NCBI GenBank assembly: GCA_009786455.1
Contig: WQTD01000003.1
Location: forward strand, 12,882-48,272
DNA: 35,391 bases
Origin: Treponema sp.
Lineage (GTDB): Bacteria; Spirochaetota; Spirochaetia; Treponematales; Breznakiellaceae
Reading direction: 5' to 3'
The notes under the pieces are model-generated. The model had not been told where the DNA came from. It saw nothing but the letters and a program-made list of their open reading frames with translations, and did no database searches. A program made the position numbers and the translations under genes. Below, in pieces: positions 1 through 7,857 of the stretch (within the stretch, counting starts at the first letter, position 1; the number at the start of each line of letters is the position of its first letter).

Positions 1-1437
1 TCTTACCCCGTCGGTATGAAAGAGAACTATCGCAATTCCGCCTGCGTCAATTATATTTCTTATATCCTGCGTTGATTTTAACGGTTGAAGGCTTGCGTTT
101 ACACCCTGGTTTTTTATAACCTTCAGAAGTTCATCAAAACTGGTTCCTCCGTTTCCCTGCCAGCCTATAGCCTGACGTACTGCGGACACGGGGAAATATT
201 TTCCGGTTGCCCAGCTAATGCCCATGGATGCGGAAGCCGGTCCGCAGTTGGACGGAGTGCCCGTATTAAACTGCGTTCTGTACCAGTTAAAATTATTTGT
301 CATAAAATCGACATGAACTGACGGAACAGGGCTTACAAAAATCGAGTAATACTGTTCAAACCCTCTTTCATCACGCACTGTCACGCCGAAAAATCCGCTT
401 GCGTTAAACCGCACTTTAGTCAGGAAGCGGTCTGATTCGCTTAAATCCAGAATATCCTCAGGATTGGCGTATCTTTCAACCTTTGTAATGGTTCCGTTAA
501 CAACAAAATACTCGTTGGGAGAAGAAAGCGTAACAAATTTTGTAGTGCTGTATTCCACTGTAGAAGTGGGATAGGGAATATCGATATAAATGGGGTTGGA
601 TCTATAAATATTACCCGCATTGTCCTGGGCTGTTAAGCGGACAGTATATGTTTTGGGTTGCGAGTAATCATGACTGGGGTTGTCATTGAAACTGCGTCTG
701 CCGTCTCCCAAATCCCACTCGTATGATTTTAATTCTGAAGGAGGATTGACAATTGAAAAATGAACTGTCAGTCCTGATGATCCATTGTTGCGGCTTTCAT
801 GGGTAATTACAACATTCCTTACCGTTCTGGCGGCTGTAGTAACCTGTCTTTGCCTTGCTCTCTGCTGCTGATATTCAGTTTCTTTTATTTTTACATTCTC
901 ATATGAAGGAATGATAATAACCGTTCCCATCCGGATACGGTTGGCATTGCTGATATTGTTGTACCACGCCAGAAATTCATAGGATATATCGTAAACATAG
1001 GCGATTTCAGACAGGGTTTCTCCGGGACGCACAGGATATTCAAAATCCTTGGTGCGATCCTGCGTTTGAGAGCCGGAACCTTTTTCAAATTCTTTATCGT
1101 CGAATAAAGTTAAAGATACCCAATTGTCTCCTGATGAACAAAGAACAACTTCCGATACCGGATAATTCATCTCATTACCGGAAACATCCTTTATCGTAGT
1201 AAATAAATTTTCAGGAGGAAGCTCAGGAGAAACAACAGCAAACAGAACTAAAAGGAACGAGCCTGAAAAAAGAGTCGTCACGCAGGAAGCAATTGTTACC
1301 TTATGAAAGACAGGGTTATAACGAATTATATCCAAAAGCCGTAAAAACAACTCTTTCAGAAGCCGCAAAAATCTGCCGCCCATGGCAAGAGAAAATTTAA
1401 ATAAAAAATTTATAGAATTATTAAGAAATGAAATCAT
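1..1437 (-). CDS. LysM + PKD + C39-like peptidase surface protein (3' end outside window)
   Basis: This frame stays open from an ATG at 1437 to the left window edge, so it is missing from the ORF track; 479 codons are visible. The order is an N-terminal hydrophobic segment at about residues 42-68 (probable membrane anchor), a LysM domain at about 134-178 (YPVRPGETLSEIA), a PKD-like domain at about 206-287 (YEWDLGDG), then a papain-like C39_2-type domain starting near 390 with the nucleophile motif SNCGPASASM, Cys398. The matching catalytic His probably lies beyond the edge. Known of the families: LysM binds peptidoglycan, PKD is an extracellular Ig-like fold, and C39-like domains are thiol peptidases or related amidases. 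I infer a periplasmic or surface-anchored cysteine hydrolase; the substrate is unknown. The start has a G-rich Shine-Dalgarno (GGGGGG) about 4 bases upstream. Confidence 0.85.
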   Translation of the reverse strand, partial: MISFLNNSINFLFKFSLAMGGRFLRLLKELFLRLLDIIRYNPVFHKVTIASCVTTLFSGSFLLVLFAVVSPELPPENLFTTIKDVSGNEMNYPVSEVVLCSSGDNWVSLTLFDDKEFEKGSGSQTQDRTKDFEYPVRPGETLSEIAYVYDISYEFLAWYNNISNANRIRMGTVIIIPSYENVKIKETEYQQQRARQRQVTTAARTVRNVVITHESRNNGSSGLTVHFSIVNPPSELKSYEWDLGDGRRSFNDNPSHDYSQPKTYTVRLTAQDNAGNIYRSNPIYIDIPYPTSTVEYSTTKFVTLSSPNEYFVVNGTITKVERYANPEDILDLSESDRFLTKVRFNASGFFGVTVRDERGFEQYYSIFVSPVPSVHVDFMTNNFNWYRTQFNTGTPSNCGPASASMGISWATGKYFPVSAVRQAIGWQGNGGTSFDELLKVIKNQGVNASLQPLKSTQDIRNIIDAGGIAIVLFHTDGVR

Positions 1438-1554
1438 ATTACCCCCCACGGCAGAGAAAAGCCCTCCAGAAAAGCTGCTTCGTCTGACATTAATATGAGG
1501 TAAGTATCGACGTTTTATTATGTTTTGATGAGAATATAATCCTCCCATACGAAT

Positions 1555-1583
1555 AATATATTATGTTTTAAATATTTTGTCTA
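1555..1583 (-). promoter_or_regulatory. Candidate sigma-70 promoter for the LysM/PKD/C39 gene
   Basis: On the minus strand TAGACA (1583-1578) and TATATT (1560-1555) are 17 bases apart, each one or two mismatches from consensus. Transcription would start near 1548 and leave a 5' leader of about 110 bases. The leader contains two copies of GCTTTTCT just before the Shine-Dalgarno. The 238-base A+T-rich gap holds no gene that I can see. Confidence 0.45.
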
Positions 1584-1639
1584 CTTTTTTTTACAGTATA
1601 TTTATAAAAATATTTAGAATCTTTTTTCCAATAAAAATT

Positions 1640-1657
1640 GTATACTTTTTTATACAC
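1640..1657. repeat. Short inverted repeat (TGTATA-N6-TATACA)
   Basis: A perfect 6-base inverted repeat with a CTTTTT spacer lies about 20 bases past the stop of the minus-strand methyltransferase gene. It could be a weak transcript end, an operator, or chance in A+T-rich DNA. The stem is too weak to be a convincing terminator. Confidence 0.25.
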
Positions 1658-1675
1658 TTGGCTTAAAAAATTCCA

Positions 1676-2722
1676 TTAAATTTCATCAGGAACGGGTGTA
1701 CTGTAAGAAGCTCCGGCATCATCCCTGAATGGAATGAATTTTACACTCTGTCCGTTGTAAACATCCCTGCGGCTAAGGGTTATGGAGCCGTCCTCCGCTT
1801 CATGTTTAACGATTTCCATTATGTACTGGCGGTTCGGAGGACCAAGGGGAAGCACCATTATTCCGCCGGGTTTTAACTGGCGCAGAAGCGGAGGCGGAAT
1901 GTGATCAATTGAACATGTAACAATGATTTTATTAAAAGGGGCAAATTCTTCCCAGCCGTAATAGCCGTCGCCCAATTTCCTGTTAATTACAGAATAAGAC
2001 GGGAAATTTTTCTCCAGTTCGGTGTAAAGAGCGTCAGTCTCAACATAAAGAGGTCTAATTATCTCTATTGTATATACATCCCTTGTCAGGTAGGAAAGAA
2101 TAGCTGCCTGATAACCGGAACCAGTGCCGATTTCAAGAACCTTGTCACCGGGTTGTACATTTAAAGTCGTCGTCATCATTGAAACGACATCAGGGTCAGT
2201 AATGGTAGCGCCGTACCCTATGGGAAGCCAGGTATCGGCGTATTCAAGACCTTTATTGGCTGCCCGTACAAAATGCTCCCTTGGGGTCAATAAAAAAGCT
2301 CTTACGTCTTCAGGCCGTTTAAGCTCCGATGAAATAACAAGATCCTGCGCCCAATCCCACCTTTGATCGAGAAAGACCGGATCGTCGCTGCGATTCCGGC
2401 TCATCCATGAAAGCCAGGTCTCCTTTGTTCCAATGGGCATGGATTGGGCAAGGCGGGGACCGTCGTATTTTTGAATGCCGGGTAGGGTTACATAACTAAA
2501 CCCCGCTTCTTCCAGACTGGAGCTTCCGGTAAACCGCAAAGCTTCCTCAACCATGGAACTTGCCGCTACTTCTTCATAGGTGGATACTCTTTCAAAATTA
2601 GTCACAAAAATATGCGGAATGGAAAGCCCGAAAGCTGTCCCAATAAGAACCCCAAAAAACACGGTAAACACGAGAGGAGCCGGTATGGTTTTTTTGAAGA
2701 AATCCAATATCATACTTATCAT
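1676..2722 (-). CDS. pcm: Membrane-anchored protein-L-isoaspartate O-methyltransferase-like protein
   Basis: The C-terminal two thirds carry a class I SAM-methyltransferase fold of the PCMT family: motif I VLEIGTGSGYQAA at about residues 195-207, a preceding segment on placing a Thr/Gly loop (YGATITDPDVVSMM) and the post-I acidic strand YTIEII. PCMT enzymes methylate L-isoaspartyl residues in aged proteins. At 348 aa it is longer than the usual 200-220 aa; the extra N-terminus has a hydrophobic stretch (about 15-37) and some 140 residues of unassigned sequence, so the enzyme is probably tethered to the membrane or exported. No strong Shine-Dalgarno precedes the ATG; a promoter at 2766-2738 gives a very short leader. 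It is divergent from the spermidine-synthase-like gene. Substrate assignment is by family only. Confidence 0.75.
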   Translation of the reverse strand: MISMILDFFKKTIPAPLVFTVFFGVLIGTAFGLSIPHIFVTNFERVSTYEEVAASSMVEEALRFTGSSSLEEAGFSYVTLPGIQKYDGPRLAQSMPIGTKETWLSWMSRNRSDDPVFLDQRWDWAQDLVISSELKRPEDVRAFLLTPREHFVRAANKGLEYADTWLPIGYGATITDPDVVSMMTTTLNVQPGDKVLEIGTGSGYQAAILSYLTRDVYTIEIIRPLYVETDALYTELEKNFPSYSVINRKLGDGYYGWEEFAPFNKIIVTCSIDHIPPPLLRQLKPGGIMVLPLGPPNRQYIMEIVKHEAEDGSITLSRRDVYNGQSVKFIPFRDDAGASYSTPVPDEI

Positions 2723-2737
2723 TTTAACACCAAATTC

Positions 2738-2766
2738 AATTTACAGATGAAAAAACTAAATGTCAA
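2738..2766 (-). promoter_or_regulatory. Promoter of the pcm-like gene
   Basis: On the minus strand TTGACA (2766-2761) is followed after 17 bases by TAAATT (2743-2738). The predicted start is about 9 bases before the ATG at 2722, so the leader would be too short for a normal Shine-Dalgarno, and none is seen. Confidence 0.5.
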
Positions 2767-2800
2767 TATTACTTAAAACTAAAGGTTTTAAATACTTTTA

Positions 2801-2829
2801 TTGAATAAAAACAAAAAATTTGATACAAT
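2801..2829 (+). promoter_or_regulatory. Promoter giving a near-leaderless mRNA for the spermidine-synthase-like gene
   Basis: TTGAAT (2801-2806), a 17-base spacer, and TACAAT (2824-2829). Six to eight bases downstream is 2836-2838, which is the ATG itself. There is no purine-rich Shine-Dalgarno ahead of this ATG, consistent with leaderless translation. Confidence 0.55.
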
Positions 2830-2837
2830 CCCCGTTA

Positions 2838-5351
2838 ATGAAGAAAAATCAATTAGCAGCTCTATTTTTTATATCTGTAGCTGGAATAGCTTTTGAGCTT
2901 TATGTAATGCGGGTTTTTTCAGTCGGGAGCTGGTCAAACTTCGGCGCACTGGTAATATCAACTGCTCTGCTTGGCATCGGGCTGGCGGGCATTATCCTCA
3001 CTTTTGTTGAAAAAACCATAATGAAACGACCGGAAATGTATATGTCAATTCTGGCTATACTTTTACCTCTGTTCATGTCCGGAGCGGTTATCCTCGCCCA
3101 GATGGTTCCGTTTAACCCGATATTCCTTGCTTCCGATACAAGACAGCTCTGGTTTATCGGAGCCTATTATATCATTTACGGTTTGCCGTTTTTTTTAATC
3201 GCCGCTTTTACGGGAATTACCTTTATTGTCCTGAAAGACAGAATCCAGGGAGTTTACTTTTGGAATATGATCGGCTCAGGTATCGGAGGTTTATTCATCG
3301 TTTTATTCATGTTTTTTCTTCCTCCGCAGTACCTTTTACTTCCCATCCTTGCTCTTACAATAATCGCCGCTCTTTTAAGCTCCTGCAGAACCGAAGGAAA
3401 ATGGAATTTCCCGGTTCCGTATATTATAGGTCTTTCAATAACTGCGATAGGTTCTCTTCTTATGACCTTTTTATGGGGAAACATCAGAATATCGGATTAT
3501 AAAGACATCAGTTATGTCAGAAGATACGCAGATTCCGCTCTGGTTCATCATTCATACGGACCTGCGGGGGAATTTCATACTTACGCATCAAGATATTTCC
3601 ATTTCGCTCCAGGGCTTTCAGATAACGCTGTACTAAAAATCGAAAACCTGCCGACACAGCTTTACTGGGGATTATTTATTGACGGCTCAGGTCCGATTGG
3701 GATAATGGGTCAGCTTAAGGAAGATGAAAAAGTTTATATGGATTTTCTTCCGATGGCGGCTCCATATACGATGTTGAGTAATCCTGACGTTCTTCTTGTA
3801 AATCTCTGCGGAGGCATCAACGCCAATGTCGCGTTATACAACGGAGCCCGCTCTATTGACATAGTGGAGCCGTCTCAGGAATTTATCGATCTGTTGCGCG
3901 GTGATCCTTCAATTTCCCGCTTTACGGGTAATCTTCTGGAAAATGAAAAAATAAATGTTATCAGGGGAGAGGGACGCTCGCAGTGCGCAAATCATGAAAA
4001 CTCCTATGATCTAATCGAAATAAGCCTGATTGACTCTGTAGGTCTTACAGATTCGGGAGGTTACGCGGTACACGAAGATTTTAAATATACAGTGGAAGCC
4101 TTCAAGGAATATTTTAACGGATTAAGAGACGGCGGCGTTCTTTCCGTGACTGTATGGGACAGATTAAATCCTCCCAGAAACGTACCGAGATTGTTAAACA
4201 CAATAATCCGCGCGATGCATGAAGCTGGTTTTGAGGAACCTGAAAAATCCCTTTACTCATTCGGGCTTTTAAGGTCTACTTCAACCATTCTTGTCAGAAA
4301 AGGAGGTTTCAGTCCGCGTGATATTAACGACCTTAATACATTTACAAAAAATTGTTCGTTTGAACTTTTTTACGTTCCCGACGAAGACATACCTGTGCGC
4401 AACTTTGATATTCTGATGAGAAGCTACCGTAACCAGTTTGAAGCTGACATAAACGGAGATGATACCGAAGAATCTGAAACATTTACAAACGCCGATATGT
4501 ACCGGACTGTTATACCTCTTTTCTTTGCAGGAGAATCCCAGAGGATAGAAGAAGAATATATTTTTGACATAAGACCCATCATGGATTCCCGTCCCTACTA
4601 TACTGGTTTCCTGAAAATGGACGAACTGCGGATATATCTGGATCAGTTAGGTGACATCTCCGAAGAGTGGGGATATCTTTTGTTATTCGCAATGTTGATA
4701 CAGGCGTGTTTATTCGGTCTTATTGTAATACTGCTCCCCGTTATAGGCAAAAGAAAAACATTGTTCAAAAAAAGAAGGGGAACCTTCGGGGTAATTCTTT
4801 ATTACGCAGGTCTGGGTCTTGGCTATATGTTGATTGAAATTTATCTTATACAGCGCCTTGCTGTGTTTTTATCAAATCCCACATATTCGACAAGCATGGT
4901 AATAACAGTAATGCTGATATCATCCGCTCTCGGAAACATTACAAGCAGTCTCTTTAAGAAATACAGAATGTTTGTCGTTCCGATTGCCTGTGTTCTAATT
5001 GCCGGAGGGTTTATCTTTTATATCCTTGGGTTGGACAGCTTCCTTGCCATGTTTAATTCTGCGTCCATGATGACCCGCTTTTTAATATCGGCGCTTGTAA
5101 TCGCGCCTCCTGCGTTTTTTATGGGTATTCCGTATCCAAACGGGCTTGACAGCTTACAGGAAAGAAAACCTCATCTTCTTCCGTGGGCATGGGGTATGAA
5201 CGGCGGACTTTCTCTTGTAGGAAGCGCTCTTGCGCGACTGCTTTCAGTATCAAGCGGTTTCCCTGTGCTGTTAAAAATTGGAATCGGCATTTATTTATTG
5301 GTAGGACTTCTTTTCCCAATCAACCAGAAACTGACTCAGGAAGAGGAATAG
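2838..5351 (+). CDS. Polytopic membrane protein with degenerate spermidine/spermine synthase-like domain
   Basis: About 837 aa from the ATG at 2838. The track start (TTG 2820) lies across the predicted -10 box, so I prefer the ATG. Roughly seven membrane segments fill residues 1-215, a soluble Rossmann-like domain spans about 270-590, and about six more segments fill 605-835. The soluble part resembles the SAM/aminopropyl fold (VLLVNLCGGINANVALYNGARSIDIVE, shortened: NLCGGINA then DIVEPS), but the usual GGGDG loop and the catalytic Asp of spermidine synthases are not recognisable. Fused membrane/SpeE-like proteins are widespread and mostly uncharacterised. I infer a membrane protein with a nucleotide- or SAM-binding domain and would not claim polyamine synthesis. 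It is followed after 6 bases by the flavodoxin-like gene. Confidence 0.75.
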   Translation: MKKNQLAALFFISVAGIAFELYVMRVFSVGSWSNFGALVISTALLGIGLAGIILTFVEKTIMKRPEMYMSILAILLPLFMSGAVILAQMVPFNPIFLASDTRQLWFIGAYYIIYGLPFFLIAAFTGITFIVLKDRIQGVYFWNMIGSGIGGLFIVLFMFFLPPQYLLLPILALTIIAALLSSCRTEGKWNFPVPYIIGLSITAIGSLLMTFLWGNIRISDYKDISYVRRYADSALVHHSYGPAGEFHTYASRYFHFAPGLSDNAVLKIENLPTQLYWGLFIDGSGPIGIMGQLKEDEKVYMDFLPMAAPYTMLSNPDVLLVNLCGGINANVALYNGARSIDIVEPSQEFIDLLRGDPSISRFTGNLLENEKINVIRGEGRSQCANHENSYDLIEISLIDSVGLTDSGGYAVHEDFKYTVEAFKEYFNGLRDGGVLSVTVWDRLNPPRNVPRLLNTIIRAMHEAGFEEPEKSLYSFGLLRSTSTILVRKGGFSPRDINDLNTFTKNCSFELFYVPDEDIPVRNFDILMRSYRNQFEADINGDDTEESETFTNADMYRTVIPLFFAGESQRIEEEYIFDIRPIMDSRPYYTGFLKMDELRIYLDQLGDISEEWGYLLLFAMLIQACLFGLIVILLPVIGKRKTLFKKRRGTFGVILYYAGLGLGYMLIEIYLIQRLAVFLSNPTYSTSMVITVMLISSALGNITSSLFKKYRMFVVPIACVLIAGGFIFYILGLDSFLAMFNSASMMTRFLISALVIAPPAFFMGIPYPNGLDSLQERKPHLLPWAWGMNGGLSLVGSALARLLSVSSGFPVLLKIGIGIYLLVGLLFPINQKLTQEEE

Positions 5352-5357
5352 AAAATA

Positions 5358-5765
5358 ATGAGAATTGCCGTTGTTAGCGCGCCTGCTGTTAAAAGGCAGC
5401 CTCCTGACTATGTGCAGTCTCTTGCAAAAGGAATGCAGTTAATGGGTCACCGCGCGGATATTATTGATTTATGGACAGACGACGGCATGAGACTTCCCGG
5501 TTATGAATATATCGCAATTGCGGCTGAACCTGTTTCTTTCTTTTCAGGAAAGATAAATGATAAAATTCCAAGGCTGCTTGCAGCAGGCAGCACTCTTTCG
5601 GGGAAAAAAAGCGCCGCTTTTATAAAAAAAACAGGACTGTTCAGCAATCGCGCGCTTTCCCGCCTGATGTACGCAATGGAAAAAGAAGGAATGATTGTTA
5701 ACTGGAGCGATTTGTTATTGAGCGCTCCTCACGCAGAAGCTCTTGGGAAACATATCGGCGCATAA
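5358..5765 (+). CDS. Small flavodoxin-like protein of unknown function
   Basis: 135 aa with a first beta strand and loop MRIAVVSAP, followed by a helix and a second strand typical of the flavodoxin-like fold (RADIIDLW). The FMN-binding T/S-x-T-G-x-T loop of true flavodoxins is not obvious, so cofactor binding is uncertain. There is no signal peptide or membrane segment. It starts 6 bases after the preceding stop and lies 11 bases before the J-domain gene, so it is probably co-transcribed from the promoter at 2801. I do not recognise a named family beyond the fold. Confidence 0.6.
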   Translation: MRIAVVSAPAVKRQPPDYVQSLAKGMQLMGHRADIIDLWTDDGMRLPGYEYIAIAAEPVSFFSGKINDKIPRLLAAGSTLSGKKSAAFIKKTGLFSNRALSRLMYAMEKEGMIVNWSDLLLSAPHAEALGKHIGA

Positions 5766-5776
5766 CGGCATTTTTT

Positions 5777-6481
5777 ATGGCAGATAACGCGGGCAAACCT
5801 GCTGACTATTATGAACTTTTGGGAATTGAACAGGGCGCTTCGTCTTCCGAAATAAAAAAGGCGTTCAGGGAAAAAGCAAAACTGCTTCACCCTGACATCG
5901 CGGGTTCTGACCAGAGCGAAGCAATGCGCGCTCTTATAAACGCTTATGAAATTTTATCAAGCAGGGAACGCCGTTATGATTACGACAGAATATACTCGCG
6001 CTTTTTAAAAAAACACGCTTTTAATTACAGAACATGGCTTAATGATCAGGAAAATCCCGCAAGTCAGGCAAAATTAATATTTTTTGAACTGCTTCATTTT
6101 GAAGAAGAAAGAGCAATCGCGATCTGGCGGAAAAACGGAGGCTTGCGGTTTACTCTTGAAAAATATCTTGATCGTGAAGACTGGATGGACTGCCAGTACA
6201 TCCTCGCCGAAGAACTTGACAAAAGGGATTTTTCTTTTGAAGCGTTTAAACTGATGTCCGCTGTTCTTGCGGAAGAAAGACGCCGTTCTTATTTTAAGCT
6301 TTTCACGCCGGAAATAGAAAACTACCTGAAGAACATCGTCAGGTTCAGGCTTGGCGCGCAGGTAGACGAAGAAACATGGATTGACTGCCTTGAGACAATG
6401 ATGAAGCTTGGTTTTTCTGCGCAGGATGAAAAACGATTTAAAAAATCAATGGCAAAAACACTGGAGAAATTAAGAGCATGA
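5777..6481 (+). CDS. J-domain protein (DnaJ-like co-chaperone)
   Basis: The N-terminal 65 residues form a J domain (DYYELLGIEQGASSSEIKKAF) with the HPD motif at 38-40 that stimulates the Hsp70 ATPase. The other 170 residues are charged and helical and contain neither the Gly/Phe-rich linker nor the cysteine zinc-finger repeats of DnaJ, so this is a class III (type C) J protein with a private client-binding region. It is cytoplasmic. The stop overlaps the ATG of map (ATGA), so the two are translationally coupled. No clear Shine-Dalgarno precedes its own ATG. Confidence 0.85.
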   Translation: MADNAGKPADYYELLGIEQGASSSEIKKAFREKAKLLHPDIAGSDQSEAMRALINAYEILSSRERRYDYDRIYSRFLKKHAFNYRTWLNDQENPASQAKLIFFELLHFEEERAIAIWRKNGGLRFTLEKYLDREDWMDCQYILAEELDKRDFSFEAFKLMSAVLAEERRRSYFKLFTPEIENYLKNIVRFRLGAQVDEETWIDCLETMMKLGFSAQDEKRFKKSMAKTLEKLRA

Positions 6482-7257
6482 TTCGCCTTAAAAATGAAAA
6501 ACAAATTGACGGCATCAGAAAATCATGCAAGATGTTATCTGCAATGTACCGCGAATTGATTCCTCTTGTAAAACCGGGAGTTCAGACAATAGAGATTGAT
6601 ATGTGGGTGAGAGACTGGATTGCAAAAGCGGGAGGCAGACCAGTATTCCTGGGTTACACCATAAAAAAAATAAACGCCCCCTACCCTGCCGCGATTTGTA
6701 TTTCCATCAATGAAGAGGTGATCCACGGTATTCCGTCAAAAAGACGTATCCGCGAGGGAGACCTTGTTTCGCTTGACTGCGGCATTGAACTTGGCGGTTT
6801 TATAAGCGATCAGGCTGTAAGCATAGAAGCCGGAAATGTGAGCGGAGAAATACGCAAGTTGAATAAAATAACCATGGAATGTTTATACAGGGGAATAGAA
6901 GCGGCAAAAGCCGGAGACAGACTCTTGCAGGTTTCGCGCGCGGTTGAAAATCACGCTAAGTCTCACGGATACGGAATAGTGCAGGAATACTGCGGACACG
7001 GAACGGGGCTGTACCTGCACGAAGATCCGCAGGTGCCGAATTACCCGCACGGACCGAATCCAAAAATGAATAACGGTATGGTCTTCGCGATTGAGCCGAT
7101 GATAAATGCAGGCGCAGGAAACATTGAAATTCTTAATGATGAATGGACAGTTGTTACAGCTGATGAAAAAATATCGGCGCATTGGGAACATACAATTGCT
7201 GTTCACGGCGGCAAAACCGAGATACTGACAGACCCGCTTGAGCAATATGTATTTTAA
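6478..7257 (+). CDS. map: Methionine aminopeptidase, type I
   Basis: 259 aa, normal length for the type I enzyme, which removes the initiator methionine from nascent proteins. All five dimetal ligands are visible: Asp100 (SLDCG), Asp111 (ISDQA), His174 (GHGTGLYLHE), Glu206 (AIEPM) and Glu237 (HWEHT), with His83 (HGIPS) and His181 as the conserved active-site histidines. No N-terminal SH3/zinc extension and no type II insert is present. It overlaps the J-domain gene by 4 bases. A separate strong promoter follows its stop, so the operon probably ends functionally here. Confidence 0.97.
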   Translation: MIRLKNEKQIDGIRKSCKMLSAMYRELIPLVKPGVQTIEIDMWVRDWIAKAGGRPVFLGYTIKKINAPYPAAICISINEEVIHGIPSKRRIREGDLVSLDCGIELGGFISDQAVSIEAGNVSGEIRKLNKITMECLYRGIEAAKAGDRLLQVSRAVENHAKSHGYGIVQEYCGHGTGLYLHEDPQVPNYPHGPNPKMNNGMVFAIEPMINAGAGNIEILNDEWTVVTADEKISAHWEHTIAVHGGKTEILTDPLEQYVF

Positions 7258-7261
7258 AAGC

Positions 7262-7290
7262 TTGACAGTTTTTTTATAAAATAATATTAT
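7262..7290 (+). promoter_or_regulatory. Near-consensus sigma-70 promoter
   Basis: TTGACA (7262-7267), 17 bases, TATTAT (7285-7290). It is one of the closest matches to consensus in the window. Transcription would start near 7297 and give a leader of about 30 bases ending in the Shine-Dalgarno AAAGGAG at 7314-7320. It points to high expression of the two small proteins downstream. Confidence 0.75.
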
Positions 7291-7328
7291 AGGAAATTGA
7301 TTAAATTAATTTAAAAGGAGTGTCTAAA

Positions 7329-7541
7329 ATGAATATTAACAAATTTGTGGATAAAAAATATGAAAAATTATCTCTAAAACAGATCGCCGCGTCTCCTGTC
7401 GACGCGCTTCAGGGTATCAGTGAAGGAGACGCAAAACTTCTCAAAGAAGCCTTTAAAGTGAAAACCGTTGCCGATCTTGCAAAACTCAAATATGTAAGAT
7501 GGGCAAAGGCGATCTGCGTGCTTGCTGAAGGCGAAGAATAA
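7329..7541 (+). CDS. Small helix-hairpin-helix-like protein, copy 1
   Basis: 70 aa. The track begins at GTG 7320, but that codon lies in the Shine-Dalgarno AAAGGAG; the ATG at 7329 is 8 bases behind it and gives MNINKFVDKKYEK, which aligns with the start of the next gene. The middle (ALQGISEGDAKLLKEAF then TVADLAKLKY) looks like a helix-hairpin-helix unit as in proteins that contact DNA or other proteins; that is inference from pattern. It is acidic at the C-terminus (LAEGEE), with no signal or membrane segment. It has its own strong promoter. Function unknown. Confidence 0.8.
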   Translation: MNINKFVDKKYEKLSLKQIAASPVDALQGISEGDAKLLKEAFKVKTVADLAKLKYVRWAKAICVLAEGEE

Positions 7542-7547
7542 TCAAAA

Positions 7548-7745
7548 ATGAACATAAACAAGTTAGTTGACAGGAAATACGAAAAAAACTCTTTCAACCA
7601 GCTTAAAAAACTTCCCATTGACGTGCTACAGGGTGTCAGTGAAAATGACGCCCTGCTTCTGGAAGAAGCCTTTAATATAAAAGAACTTTCCAAATATGTT
7701 CAAAGGGCGCAAGCCATCGTTACCCTCGCCGAAGGCGAAGAATAA
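7548..7745 (+). CDS. Small helix-hairpin-helix-like protein, copy 2 (tandem paralogue)
   Basis: 65 aa, clearly a duplicate of the upstream gene: MNINKLVDRKYEK at the start, VLQGVSENDALLLEEAF in the middle and LAEGEE at the end all match. It lacks about five residues in the second half, where copy 1 has the TVADLAKLKY segment. It starts 6 bases after copy 1 stops and shares its transcript. The Shine-Dalgarno is weak. A short GGCG-TTTTT-CGCC hairpin directly follows the stop but lacks a following T-tract. Function unknown. Confidence 0.8.
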   Translation: MNINKLVDRKYEKNSFNQLKKLPIDVLQGVSENDALLLEEAFNIKELSKYVQRAQAIVTLAEGEE

Positions 7746-7801
7746 TGGCGTTTTTCGCCCTGTAACTATCAAGGCATTTATATATTTGTTATTATATGGA
7801 A

Positions 7802-7826
7802 TCTGCAATGTTACTGTTTCTGCAGA
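7802..7826 (+). promoter_or_regulatory. Inverted repeat upstream of htrA
   Basis: TCTGCA and TGCAGA are separated by 13 bases in the 112-base gap before htrA. It could be an operator or a leader hairpin controlling the protease. No convincing promoter boxes were found around it. The rest of the gap shows nothing recognisable. Confidence 0.25.
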
Positions 7827-7857
7827 CAAATAAAAAATAAAAATTTCAGGAGTTATT

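Noticed and set aside
85-321. Plus-strand 78-aa ORF at the left edge
   Set aside because: Antisense to the catalytic domain of the C39-like protein; no Shine-Dalgarno or family pattern.
891-1088. Minus-strand 65-aa ORF
   Set aside because: It lies in another frame of the LysM/PKD/C39 gene and lacks any protein family pattern.
7746-7770. Terminator after the small HhH-like genes
   Set aside because: A four-base-pair GGCG/CGCC stem without a T-tract is too weak to call.
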